DNA from: Leishmania martiniquensis
Taxonomy: Eukaryota > Euglenozoa > Kinetoplastea > Trypanosomatida > Trypanosomatidae
Assembly: GCF_017916325.1 (NCBI RefSeq)
Contig: NC_090169.1
Span: 872,001 to 936,000 of the forward strand
Length of the DNA stretch: 64,000 nucleotides
Reading direction: 5' to 3'
In this document: positions 50,297 to 58,846 of the stretch, in pieces
Position numbering within the stretch: position 1 is the first letter of the stretch
How the letters are laid out: each line of letters starts with the position of its first letter
Program-made: the position numbers and the translations under genes
Notes under the pieces: generated by a model
The model's input: only the letters and a program-made list of their open reading frames with translations
Databases searched by the model: none
What the model was told of the DNA's origin: nothing

Positions 50297-51361
50297 CTAT
50301 GACGAAGCAGCCTCTGCAAAGTACTGCGCCCGCAGCTCGGCCGCCAGCTTCGCGTTCACCGGAAAGTGAAGTTCTGCCTCGTCCTCTGACACTTGCTGCA
50401 CCGTTCCCGCGGTCGCGCCGAGCGACCGAGCGGCGTCCTCGAAGTACCCGCGGGTTTCCGCGTCCTTGTAGAGTTGCACCGACTGAACTGGCATGATGGT
50501 TGGACTTGTCCCGAGAATGTAGAGCGACTTGCTTTCAAGGATGTCCTTGAGAGTGAGTTTGGCGTGCTGCACTCTGCCGTGGCCACACGCCTCAATGACC
50601 CGGTACGTTGCCTTGAGTGTGATGCCGACAAGGATGTCCTCCTCGGCGCTGCACCACCATGTGCCATCGGGCTTCTGCAGAAGATAGTTCGACCGCGACC
50701 CTTCGGGGACGAGGTAGGCGTCGGCAGCATCGTGCACAAGCAGCACCTCGTACACGCGGCTCTCGGCCAGATACGCGTTCGCGCGCTCGCGCAGCCCCAG
50801 CTGGGCCACCTTCACATTGGGATTCACGCGGTGTGCGTTGTAGAGGAGACCTAGCTTCGCACCCTCGCGGTACATAGACTCGGTTGGGTAGGCCGACCTC
50901 ACAAGCATGATAATTACAGGAATCGGGCGTGCCTGCTCGTGGTCGGGGGACACCGGGGCAGCCGGAACCCACGACAGCAGCTTCACGTTCTGCTCTGTGA
51001 CGCCGTCCAGGTAAACCCCAGGCTCATCAATGTACGCCTGCAGGCGTGACGGAACGAGAGACCGCAGCTCGGGCGAGAAAACGTGGGTAGGGGCTGCAAC
51101 AGAGAGGCTGTTTACGAAGCGCTCAGCGTAAGATTTCTTGAAGAGGATATTGCCGCTTCGTGAGCGCATGACGTCGTAGACAAACTGGTACGCTGGTGCG
51201 GCATCGTTCGCAGCACGGTCGGCAGCATAGCTCACAAAGGCCTTCGTCTCTACCCTCAAGGGCGCTGCAGATACATCGCAGAAAGAGGTGAAAAGGTGGA
51301 TAAAGCCGCAGCTCTGCTCAGCCGCCACCATGCGGCGCACGGCGACGGGAATGTGCTCCAT
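50297..51361 (-). CDS. class IV PLP-aminotransferase-like protein
   Basis: This 354-aa protein resembles fold-type IV PLP enzymes (branched-chain aminotransferase, D-amino-acid aminotransferase, aminodeoxychorismate lyase). Lys184 (in NPNVKVAQL) sits where the family's Schiff-base lysine lies. E220 in VPEGSRSNYLL matches the conserved Glu-Gly-x-x-x-Asn. EDILVGIT at 241-248 corresponds to the ILPGIT turn, and ILGTSPTIMPVQSV at 282-295 to the Thr-containing phosphate-binding segment. The N-terminal half is diverged; the arginine that binds the substrate carboxylate in BCATs is not evident. Substrate is unknown; it is probably cytosolic, as no targeting signal is seen. Start at 51361 is the first ATG in this frame after the AG at 51381-51382. 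Confidence 0.78.
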   Translation of the reverse strand: MEHIPVAVRRMVAAEQSCGFIHLFTSFCDVSAAPLRVETKAFVSYAADRAANDAAPAYQFVYDVMRSRSGNILFKKSYAERFVNSLSVAAPTHVFSPELRSLVPSRLQAYIDEPGVYLDGVTEQNVKLLSWVPAAPVSPDHEQARPIPVIIMLVRSAYPTESMYREGAKLGLLYNAHRVNPNVKVAQLGLRERANAYLAESRVYEVLLVHDAADAYLVPEGSRSNYLLQKPDGTWWCSAEEDILVGITLKATYRVIEACGHGRVQHAKLTLKDILESKSLYILGTSPTIMPVQSVQLYKDAETRGYFEDAARSLGATAGTVQQVSEDEAELHFPVNAKLAAELRAQYFAEAASS

Positions 51362-52149
51362 CGTGTTTTGTCAACGCCGGCTGTAGTATCGTCGAGGACA
51401 GTTGAAAGACGCATGCCTGCAAGAACAGGCAGACAGGCATACAGGAAGAGAGAGAGAAGGGGGGAGGAAGACACCCGGAGGACGATGATGGGGCATGGAG
51501 GATGACGGAGAAGGAAGGAAAGGCAGAGGGGTCCGGTCCGTCCTGCACCAAGAAGAGAGCGAATGGGAATGAAAAATGAATAAATAAGCTGAACAGCAAG
51601 GGCGGCCCATACTGGCCATCCGGCACCCTTTCAGTCGTGGGCCCGGTCTTCTTCCATCGCATCCGCCGAAATACCTCCTATTCCGCTGCCGTCCCACTTA
51701 GAGTAGGCCTCCCTTCATGCAGCTTCGCTAGCAGGAGATGCGTGCACCCTACATAGAGCATGTGCAGCACAGGAGCGAAGAGTGGATCGGGTACGCTTTC
51801 TACATTTTTTGTTTGCTCCTCTCATGCGGATTCGAGTTAGGCAACAGAATACGCGAACCCACGACAGAGCACGTATGCGCACACGTGGGCGCCGTCCGAT
51901 TGGCCAGCGGAAGTGGAGGACCAACTGCAGCGGGCAAAACGCAAGAAAAGCCAACGGTAGGGAATTTCGGGGCGAGGAATGGAGCGCAGGCGCAGCCAGC
52001 ACCCGTGCCGAGTCACAGCAGTGAGCGAGAAGCGCACAGCAAACAAAAAAAAACTGGGAGAGCCGCGATCGTGGTAAGCACGAAACGCTGACGACGCCCC
52101 GAGACGAGGACGCATGAATTATGTGCGGCTTCGTCACTTCCTTCTTGGC
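51362..52149. other. intergenic region, aminotransferase-like gene to ALG2
   Basis: This holds the 3' UTR of ALG2 and the leader of the aminotransferase-like gene. A pyrimidine tract on the minus strand (about 51441-51470) is followed by AGs at 51417-51418 and 51381-51382. An ATG at 51414, out of frame and overlapping the main start, follows the first of these. Confidence 0.5.
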
Positions 52150-53799
52150 TTAGTCGGCCTTCACCTTCGAAGATCTGCCTGCTCTGGAGCCGGTGTCCTT
52201 CTTGGCCAGCTCGATGCCCTCCACCAAGAGCTTCTTGTCCGCCTCGCACCGTAGGTGTGCAAGGCGCGTGACTAGCTGCGTGCTGAACCTCTCCATACTA
52301 AACTTATCGAGGATGCGAGCGCGGCCTTGTGCACCGACTTTGGCTGCATACCTCGGGTCACGCGCAAAGCACGCCATCTTCTCCGCGAACGCCGCCGGCT
52401 CCGGGGATGATAGGAGACCGCCGCACTGTGACGGTTCCTCGAGCTCGACGTTGCCGACACTCTCGCATGGGCCACCGTCGGCAATCGCGACGACCGGCTT
52501 CGAGTACGCCATGGCCTCCACCGGCACAATGCCAAAGTGTTCACGAGAGGGCGTGTACACGAGTGCCCGCATCTCGGACATCAACGTGGCTTTTTCATCG
52601 TCGCTGATGTTCTTCATGAAGCGCACCTGTGACGCTGGGATGTGCAGCTTCTCTGTGGCAAGCGCCGCGAGCTCTTGGGCGTACTGCACATTCTCGTCCA
52701 GTCGAGGATCGTAGCCGCCGGCAATGACCAGCATCAGCGGCCTCTTACCCTCTGCGCTCTTGAACTCGTCTGTTGAGAGCAGAAGCGAAAAGGCCATGAG
52801 AGCCAGCTCAATATTTTTCTTGCGCTCGTAGCGATTGACGGAGACAAAGGTGACGGCGCTGCTTACAGCCTCTTTTAGCTCACGCAACGCGGCAGACTCG
52901 GAGAGGGCCTCATCGGTCACCTCTCGCACATTCATCTCCACAGGCGGGTAGAAAATGTCGGTGTCCTCGTGGATGACGCCCGCCAGCTTAGGGAACGTAT
53001 GAATACTTACCTGGCGAGAAAACTTTGAGTTGCACACGATGCTCGTTGCAAAGTTCATGGAAGAGGCTTCTACTTGGTCGAAGAGACGGCGGTATGTCCC
53101 GTGCCAGGGAGCCACGCCAGAGCCGCAGCCCTTGAAGACGCCGTCGGGGCTTCGGTTCGGGTCACAGAGCTGATCAGGGAAATGGCTGTAGAAGAGGATT
53201 GGTGTTTGGCCGGCGCAAAACCTCAGCACCGGCATCGCCGCCGCCACTTGATCTACAACAAAGCAGTCGGTGTTCGGAAAATTCCAGCATGCGGCGAAGG
53301 CGGCGAAGCCCATGCGAATCGTCGCGCACAGCACCTTCGCGCGACCGAAGATACTGCTGGGCAGCAAGCTACCCCGCACCACAACGCGCACGGTTCCATC
53401 TGTGGTCTCTTTGAACGCTCGACTGCGGTCGTGGTGATTTGTGACGATGATTACCTCAACCAGGCAGTTTGATTGGTGTCTCTGAAGCCCGACGGCGGCG
53501 TCCACGATCAGCCGCTCCGCGCCGCCGATGCCAAGGTCAGGGTGAAGAAAGACCACGCGCAGCGGCTCATTGGGTAGGAGGTCAGCCGGCACACTATGCA
53601 CCGGAGCGACGCCCTCGCCCTCCTGCCCCCCCTCCCTCAGGTTGCTCAGAGACCCGTGCAACTGCTCATACGCCTCGACCACCTTTTTCCGCCGCATAAT
53701 GGACATCTCAGCTGTCCGAATGCGCACAAACATCATGAAGTAGTTGAGGAGGGACGCCGCCCCGAAGGCATAGAGAAAAGTGAGCAGCATAAGCCCCAT
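52150..53799 (-). CDS. ALG2, alpha-1,3/1,6-mannosyltransferase of the dolichol pathway
   Basis: This 549-aa protein is a GT4-family glycosyltransferase. ALG2 adds the second and third mannoses to the dolichol-linked oligosaccharide on the cytosolic ER face. Residues 82-104 (HPDLGIGGAERLIVD) hold the family's Gly-Gly-Ala-Glu-Arg motif, FYSHFPDQLC at 203-212 is highly typical of ALG2, and an E-x7-E motif lies in SREHFGIVPVEAM. An N-terminal membrane anchor (about 3-24) followed by a 50-residue charged linker precedes the catalytic domain, and the tail is Lys/Arg-rich. The ATG at 53799 is the first in frame, 61 bases after the splice acceptor. The function is assigned with high confidence. Confidence 0.92.
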   Translation of the reverse strand: MGLMLLTFLYAFGAASLLNYFMMFVRIRTAEMSIMRRKKVVEAYEQLHGSLSNLREGGQEGEGVAPVHSVPADLLPNEPLRVVFLHPDLGIGGAERLIVDAAVGLQRHQSNCLVEVIIVTNHHDRSRAFKETTDGTVRVVVRGSLLPSSIFGRAKVLCATIRMGFAAFAACWNFPNTDCFVVDQVAAAMPVLRFCAGQTPILFYSHFPDQLCDPNRSPDGVFKGCGSGVAPWHGTYRRLFDQVEASSMNFATSIVCNSKFSRQVSIHTFPKLAGVIHEDTDIFYPPVEMNVREVTDEALSESAALRELKEAVSSAVTFVSVNRYERKKNIELALMAFSLLLSTDEFKSAEGKRPLMLVIAGGYDPRLDENVQYAQELAALATEKLHIPASQVRFMKNISDDEKATLMSEMRALVYTPSREHFGIVPVEAMAYSKPVVAIADGGPCESVGNVELEEPSQCGGLLSSPEPAAFAEKMACFARDPRYAAKVGAQGRARILDKFSMERFSTQLVTRLAHLRCEADKKLLVEGIELAKKDTGSRAGRSSKVKAD

Positions 53800-53860
53800 T
53801 TTTTCGTTTCCTTGTTTCTCTCGGAGTGCTTCTATTTTATTTTCCGCCTCGCCCTTCTGC

Positions 53861-53890
53861 CTACCGTCGATAGAGAGGAGGAAGAGAGTC
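53861..53890 (-). promoter_or_regulatory. predicted trans-splice acceptor for ALG2 mRNA
   Basis: A pyrimidine tract (about 53868-53890) is followed by AG at 53861-53862 on the minus strand. The leader to the ATG at 53799 is 61 bases and free of other ATGs. Confidence 0.5.
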
Positions 53891-56371
53891 AACGAAGTGA
53901 GGGGAGCGAAACGGAAGCGAAAAGAAAAAAACTTAATCTGCGGCACACGAGACGCGGCAAGATGCAATCTAAGACCTAATGGGAGGAGAATGGCAGCGGT
54001 CGCGGGTGGGAAAGAGGGTATGGGGAGGGAGGGAAGAAGGGAGAACAGCCCCCGGCACACGAGGCGCGCAATATACGGGTAAAGGAGGTCGCGAGGAGAA
54101 GGCGGAAGAGGAGCGGCACACGGCGTCAAGACGACGAAACCGAACGTTGCAGACAGTCACGACGGCGGGAGCAGCAGCACCGCCCGGAAAGAGCAGGGGG
54201 GAGAAATCTGAGCACAGCAAGTTCAATTCCTGCCAATATCACTGCCTCCTAACCCGCGCAAGTGCCTTTTCTTCACACAGGGGGAGGGGGAGTTGCACTC
54301 AAAGAGAGGCCGGGAGAACGAGAAAAAAAAACGTTTCGCCATAGCGGAGGCCATAATGTTCGAACGTGGCCAAAACAGAACGAAAAAGTGGGAGAAGAAA
54401 GAGAAAGTTCAGTGGAGCAGAGAAACACATGTGTCATGAGACGGTTATGACTGGTGCCTGTATCCGTCGACGATGGGGTACGAGGAGGCCTGTCACATCA
54501 GCGGCTGGCAGAGCGCACACAGCGGTGTCACAGTGCCGATAGGACGCGCTGCCTCGCAATCTACGCCTGCTCCAGCCAGTAGCGAGTCTGCATAGCGTTG
54601 CTATATGGGTTGGCAGGCATCGAAACGAAGCATATCAGCGCTTTTATTCAACCTTTGGCAGGGACTGACGCTGAGCTAGGAATGTTTGCAGCAACTTCTC
54701 GACGTGCATCCGCCCACTGGGGAGCGTTACCTCAAAATAATAAGTGCGTCGCACATGGCACCTCAACGTGCATCCACTGTCAGCGCAAATTAATATGCAC
54801 ACAGGTCCACTACCTTCTGCGTTTTGAAGCTGTTCACCTTGCCAGCCGGCCGTGCCCTCGCCTGAGTGGCCGCAGCTCCTCTGCTAGTGCTTTGTGTGCA
54901 GCCACGCCACACACACAAAGACACAACACGACGCACTCCCAACATTCACATCACAGCCCATCCTAAGCTCTCCATACGAGTTCCCGTCATACTCTTTCCT
55001 GCTGCGGCGCCTGCGCATAGAGAGAGACAGGACGCTACAAATTGCAAACAGAAAGTCGCAGGGGCTGTCAAGGTGACAGAAGATGCCCGTTGAAGTAGGG
55101 AGGAAGGCGAGGATGGGCAAGTGAGGCCAAGAAGTGAGGAAGAAGGCTTCACAAACGAGCCGCTTGAGGTAAGGTTGTGAAGACAGAGGCGAAACGGCAA
55201 CCGAAAAAAAAACCTGCGCCTCATATCAAGCAAACCTGTTGGCGCGCATGGGCACGCACAGCACTGTCACAATAATAGTAATAGAGGAATCCTCCGCTGA
55301 ATACGACGCTCACCCACCCACCTCTCCCCCTATTTCTTCTCTCTTCTCCTACCTCGGCGAGCAATAGAGATGCACACGTGCACGCAGAGACGCAGCACGG
55401 CAGAAGCCTCGACTGAAAAAAGAGACACAAAGAGACATTCAGCCCTCGCAGGTGGCCCGCGCTCACAACACAAAGACACCAAACACCACTGGCGCGCACA
55501 GTACTACACAGAACAGAGGCGCGTCCAGCCACTCTAAGGAGGCGGCAGGGGAAAAAGATTGTGTGTGTGTGTGTGTGTACGTGTGCGTGTGCGTCTGATG
55601 CGGCTTCGGCTTCGTGTCGGTCGTTCTGCGGGCGAATGGTCTGCGAGGGCATGTCACCATAAACTAGACACGGGAATAAAAGAAAAAAGGGGGAAGGGAA
55701 TCTTTTCTAATAAAGGGAAAGGAGGAACGAAACGGAAGAAAAAATGGAAACCGCAGAGAAAGCAAAGGGGAGAAGAGGAGAGGCCACCCGCACGCCACGT
55801 GCCGGTACGCTCGTGAAGGAACCGGCGGCCTCTCGATTCTGCACAGCCAGGCACGCACACCTGCACGTACCCATACAGATCGCAGCAGACACTTCGACAC
55901 ACCAACAACACCATGAAAGCATAGGCAAGCCAAACGGAGAAAAACGGGACGGGAAAAAAAGGCTCATCGACAGCCTTCGTGTCTGATACCCGACCATAGC
56001 GTAAGGCGTGCAGATGCGAAAAAAAATTCACACGAAGAGCTCACGGACGCTCATGAGCAAACATTAGGCATCGCCCAGAAGAAAGCCTGCGCATCGCTTG
56101 AGGGAAGGAAGAGAAAAAGGGAGAGGAGTGGAGGGGGGAGATCGAGTCGAGGCAGAGGGCAGCGGCGAGAGGCGAAAGCAGCATGTGGGACATGCAATCA
56201 GCAAAAGCGGTGCGCAAAGAAAAGATGGAAGAGCAGAAATGAATCGGAGACAGCGCGGCCCACGTCTCTCTTTTTTTTCCCTGCGCCGCCATGTGCTCGA
56301 GTGCCCGCTAAGGTGCCAGATGGCAGGCCGCGGATGCGCCTCGGCGCACACGGGCGACTTCGCATGTCACT
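53891..56371. other. intergenic region, ALG2 to TPR/J-domain gene
   Basis: This holds the 3' UTR of the TPR/J-domain gene. A GT repeat with extensions lies at about 55560-55590. The plus strand is A/G-rich at 55660-55790 and 56100-56170. The segment of about 54.43-55.1 kb has balanced composition without a gene. No RNA gene or duplicated element is seen. Confidence 0.5.
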
Positions 56372-58768
56372 CTACCAAAAGCCGTTACCACCGGCGCGGT
56401 GACGACCGCGATAGTACTCGTTCATGCCCCCTCCGCTGTACGTTGCGGCGAAACTGAACCCGCCAGATCGCGCGAAGCGCTCACGATCCTGCTTCGCGTC
56501 GTACTCGCGCCTCTTCGCGGTGTCCACCAAGGTTGCATGCGCTTCACTGATAATCTTGAACTTGTGCTCAGCCCGCTCACGCTCGACCTCATCCAGCCCA
56601 ATGCACTTGTCCGGATGCCACCGTAACGAGAGCTCGCGATATTTGAGCTTGATCTCCCGCTCCGTCGCATGGCGAGAGACGCCTAATTGGAAGTAGAAGT
56701 CCTTCTCCCTCTCTGCCTCCTTGGCCAGGTTCTGCTCTGCAGCTCTCAGCTCGCGGGCTAGCTCGCGGTCGGTACTGTCGTATTCGGTTGCCTTCTTGAA
56801 GTCACGCACGGCGGCAAAGTGGTCGCCCAGATGTTCGTGGCAGCGCGCACGGCGCGCGTACGCCTTGTAGAACTCCTTGTCAATCTGTAGTGTCTTGGTG
56901 CAGTCCTCGACGCCCTCTCGGTAGCGGCCCAGCTCCTTGTATGCGGCGGCGCGGTTGCAATACAGTACGCGCAGCACCTGATCATTGTCAGCAGCGGCCT
57001 CGATCGCTGCTGTGTAGTACTCTGCTGCCGGGCCGTAGTTCTTCTTGTTAAAGTTTGCGTTGCCTTTCTGCTTGCCATCGTCAACGGCATCAATCTTCTT
57101 CAGAAGTTCGTTGCAGGCGTCGTCTAGCTGCGCTGCATCGATGATGCACTTCCGCGCCCGCTCGAAATACTCGAAGCCGGATAGGTAGAGACATTCGCTC
57201 ATGATGCGGCACGCGGCTGGGGTACGCGTGGAGTAGGAAAGCGCCTCCAACACCTCCACAGCGCGCATGTAGTGGCGCTGCGCGCGTAGCGATTCAGCAC
57301 TCCGAACGCGGAACGGCACGGTGTCGCTAAACTGAGCGATGAGCATCCGGTACTGCTCATCGCCCTCCGGGGTGCCGAAGCAGCGCTCGGCGTGACGGGA
57401 CGCCTCGAGGCCATTTCTGTATCGAGCAAGCTCCGCCTCCATTTCGCTGGTGATGCGATCCTTCGGGGTGCTCTCCATGATCTCCACAGCACGCTTGAGA
57501 TCTCCCATGGTGCAGGCAGAGCGAGCAGCGCGCGACAGCATCTTCACACTGCTCGGGTCCAGGCGCACTACTTCGAGGCAGTCTTCAATGCACTCGTTGT
57601 ATCGCTGTGCCATGTAGTGAGCAGCACTACGATTGCCGTACAGGAACTTAACATTCGACTGATGATCGGTAGGCTGCAGCTTGATAGCCTTGGTGTACAG
57701 CTCCACTGCAGCGGTGTACTCAGCGTTCTCGTACTTACGATCCGCTTCCAGCTTGTACTGCCGGCTTGTAGTGGTATTAGGCCTCCCTCCGGCGGCGGCC
57801 GGGGTAGTTCGTGCGGCGCTGGCTGCATTCTTGCGTGTTGTGATCTCAACTCGGCTGAAAGCTTCCGCACTGACGATTTGGTGGCGCTCGGCCATCTCTG
57901 CATCCGTCAGCTCCCCTAAAACCGCTTGCACTGCCGCTGCGGAGGCAGGCAAGGAGGGCGACGTGGCGTTTTCCACGTCCTCCTTCGCAGCCGACGCTGC
58001 ACCGTTAGGATGCGTGGCGCCAGCTGGACCAGGCCGCTTCGCGCGTAGAATGCGGCGGTCGCCCACAAAGTCGTCGTTCGCCTCGGGCATTCCTGCGGCG
58101 GCCTTCACCACTCGCACCAACTCCCGCAGCGACCGCGGCAACTCTGTGATGTGGGTGCCTGGCAAGGCCAGCGCGCAGCGCCGGCACGCGATCAACCCCT
58201 GTGTCCCGATGGCCACCATGTCCACCGCTACCTTGACACACAAAGCGCACTTGAGGTGCTTCTCAGAGAGATTCTTGGCAAACTCCGCCACCGCCGGGTG
58301 CTCCTCATTTGCGGCAGCGCCGACTGCATTTGCCGGAGTACGTGTCGCGGGTCCGATGCTGACGCTGCTTCCATTACCGGCTGAGGACGCAAAAGTGAAT
58401 GGAGGGCTGCGTTGTTGCTGGGATGACCCCGTCGTGGCGGCAGCGGTGGCGGTCGGACGGCGACTGAAAACTCCGAATCCGTTCTCATCCTTGGGGTCCA
58501 TGAATCGAGCGGGTGCGCCGTTGCCACCGCGATGTCCGGGACTGCCAACGTGCAGCTTATCTGCAGCAACACCTCGTGCGCCGCTGACCTTGTTGACATT
58601 GAGGTTGTTTGGCCCGGCCAAGCCGCTCGCGTTAGCAGCACCAGCCGCGTTCAGCGACATCTCTGGCGAGCGATTGGCCGCCCCAGTGCTACCGCCGCGC
58701 GGGTCTCGGGGCGGCTCCTCCAGCCCAAGAGAGGAAGAGGTCGAGGAAGAAATCACCTCCGGCTCCAT
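56372..58768 (-). CDS. TPR and J-domain co-chaperone, DNAJC7-like
   Basis: This 798-aa protein joins TPR repeats to a C-terminal J domain, as in DNAJC7/TPR2, which hands clients between Hsp70 and Hsp90. TPR-like helices run at about 335-435 and again at about 563-680 (ANFNKKNYGPAAEYYTAAIE; FYKAYARRARCHEHLG). The J domain spans about 690-760 with HPD at 718-720. Residues 1-170 are disordered. A possible zinc site (Cys174, Cys177, Cys195, Cys198; KCALC and ACRRC) at 172-200 resembles half a RING or U-box, which ordinary DNAJC7 lacks. The long N-terminus makes it much longer than animal DNAJC7. The frame extends to a TTG at 58798; the first ATG, 58768, follows the splice acceptor by 39 bases. 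Confidence 0.9.
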   Translation of the reverse strand: MEPEVISSSTSSSLGLEEPPRDPRGGSTGAANRSPEMSLNAAGAANASGLAGPNNLNVNKVSGARGVAADKLHVGSPGHRGGNGAPARFMDPKDENGFGVFSRRPTATAAATTGSSQQQRSPPFTFASSAGNGSSVSIGPATRTPANAVGAAANEEHPAVAEFAKNLSEKHLKCALCVKVAVDMVAIGTQGLIACRRCALALPGTHITELPRSLRELVRVVKAAAGMPEANDDFVGDRRILRAKRPGPAGATHPNGAASAAKEDVENATSPSLPASAAAVQAVLGELTDAEMAERHQIVSAEAFSRVEITTRKNAASAARTTPAAAGGRPNTTTSRQYKLEADRKYENAEYTAAVELYTKAIKLQPTDHQSNVKFLYGNRSAAHYMAQRYNECIEDCLEVVRLDPSSVKMLSRAARSACTMGDLKRAVEIMESTPKDRITSEMEAELARYRNGLEASRHAERCFGTPEGDEQYRMLIAQFSDTVPFRVRSAESLRAQRHYMRAVEVLEALSYSTRTPAACRIMSECLYLSGFEYFERARKCIIDAAQLDDACNELLKKIDAVDDGKQKGNANFNKKNYGPAAEYYTAAIEAAADNDQVLRVLYCNRAAAYKELGRYREGVEDCTKTLQIDKEFYKAYARRARCHEHLGDHFAAVRDFKKATEYDSTDRELARELRAAEQNLAKEAEREKDFYFQLGVSRHATEREIKLKYRELSLRWHPDKCIGLDEVERERAEHKFKIISEAHATLVDTAKRREYDAKQDRERFARSGGFSFAATYSGGGMNEYYRGRHRAGGNGFW

Positions 58769-58807
58769 CCCAAGCGGGCCTCTCGTGAAAAGATGCAATT
58801 GTCACCG

Positions 58808-58846
58808 CTAAGCCGAGGGAGTCAAGGGGGAAGGGAGGTGGAGAGC
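58808..58846 (-). promoter_or_regulatory. predicted trans-splice acceptor for the TPR/J-domain mRNA
   Basis: A strong minus-strand C/T tract (58812-58846) is followed directly by AG at 58808-58809. The first ATG downstream is the chosen start at 58768. Confidence 0.55.

Noticed and set aside
57681..58811. 376-codon plus-strand open frame
   Set aside because: It is antisense to the N-terminal half of the TPR/J-domain gene and is low-complexity Ala/Arg/Pro-rich.
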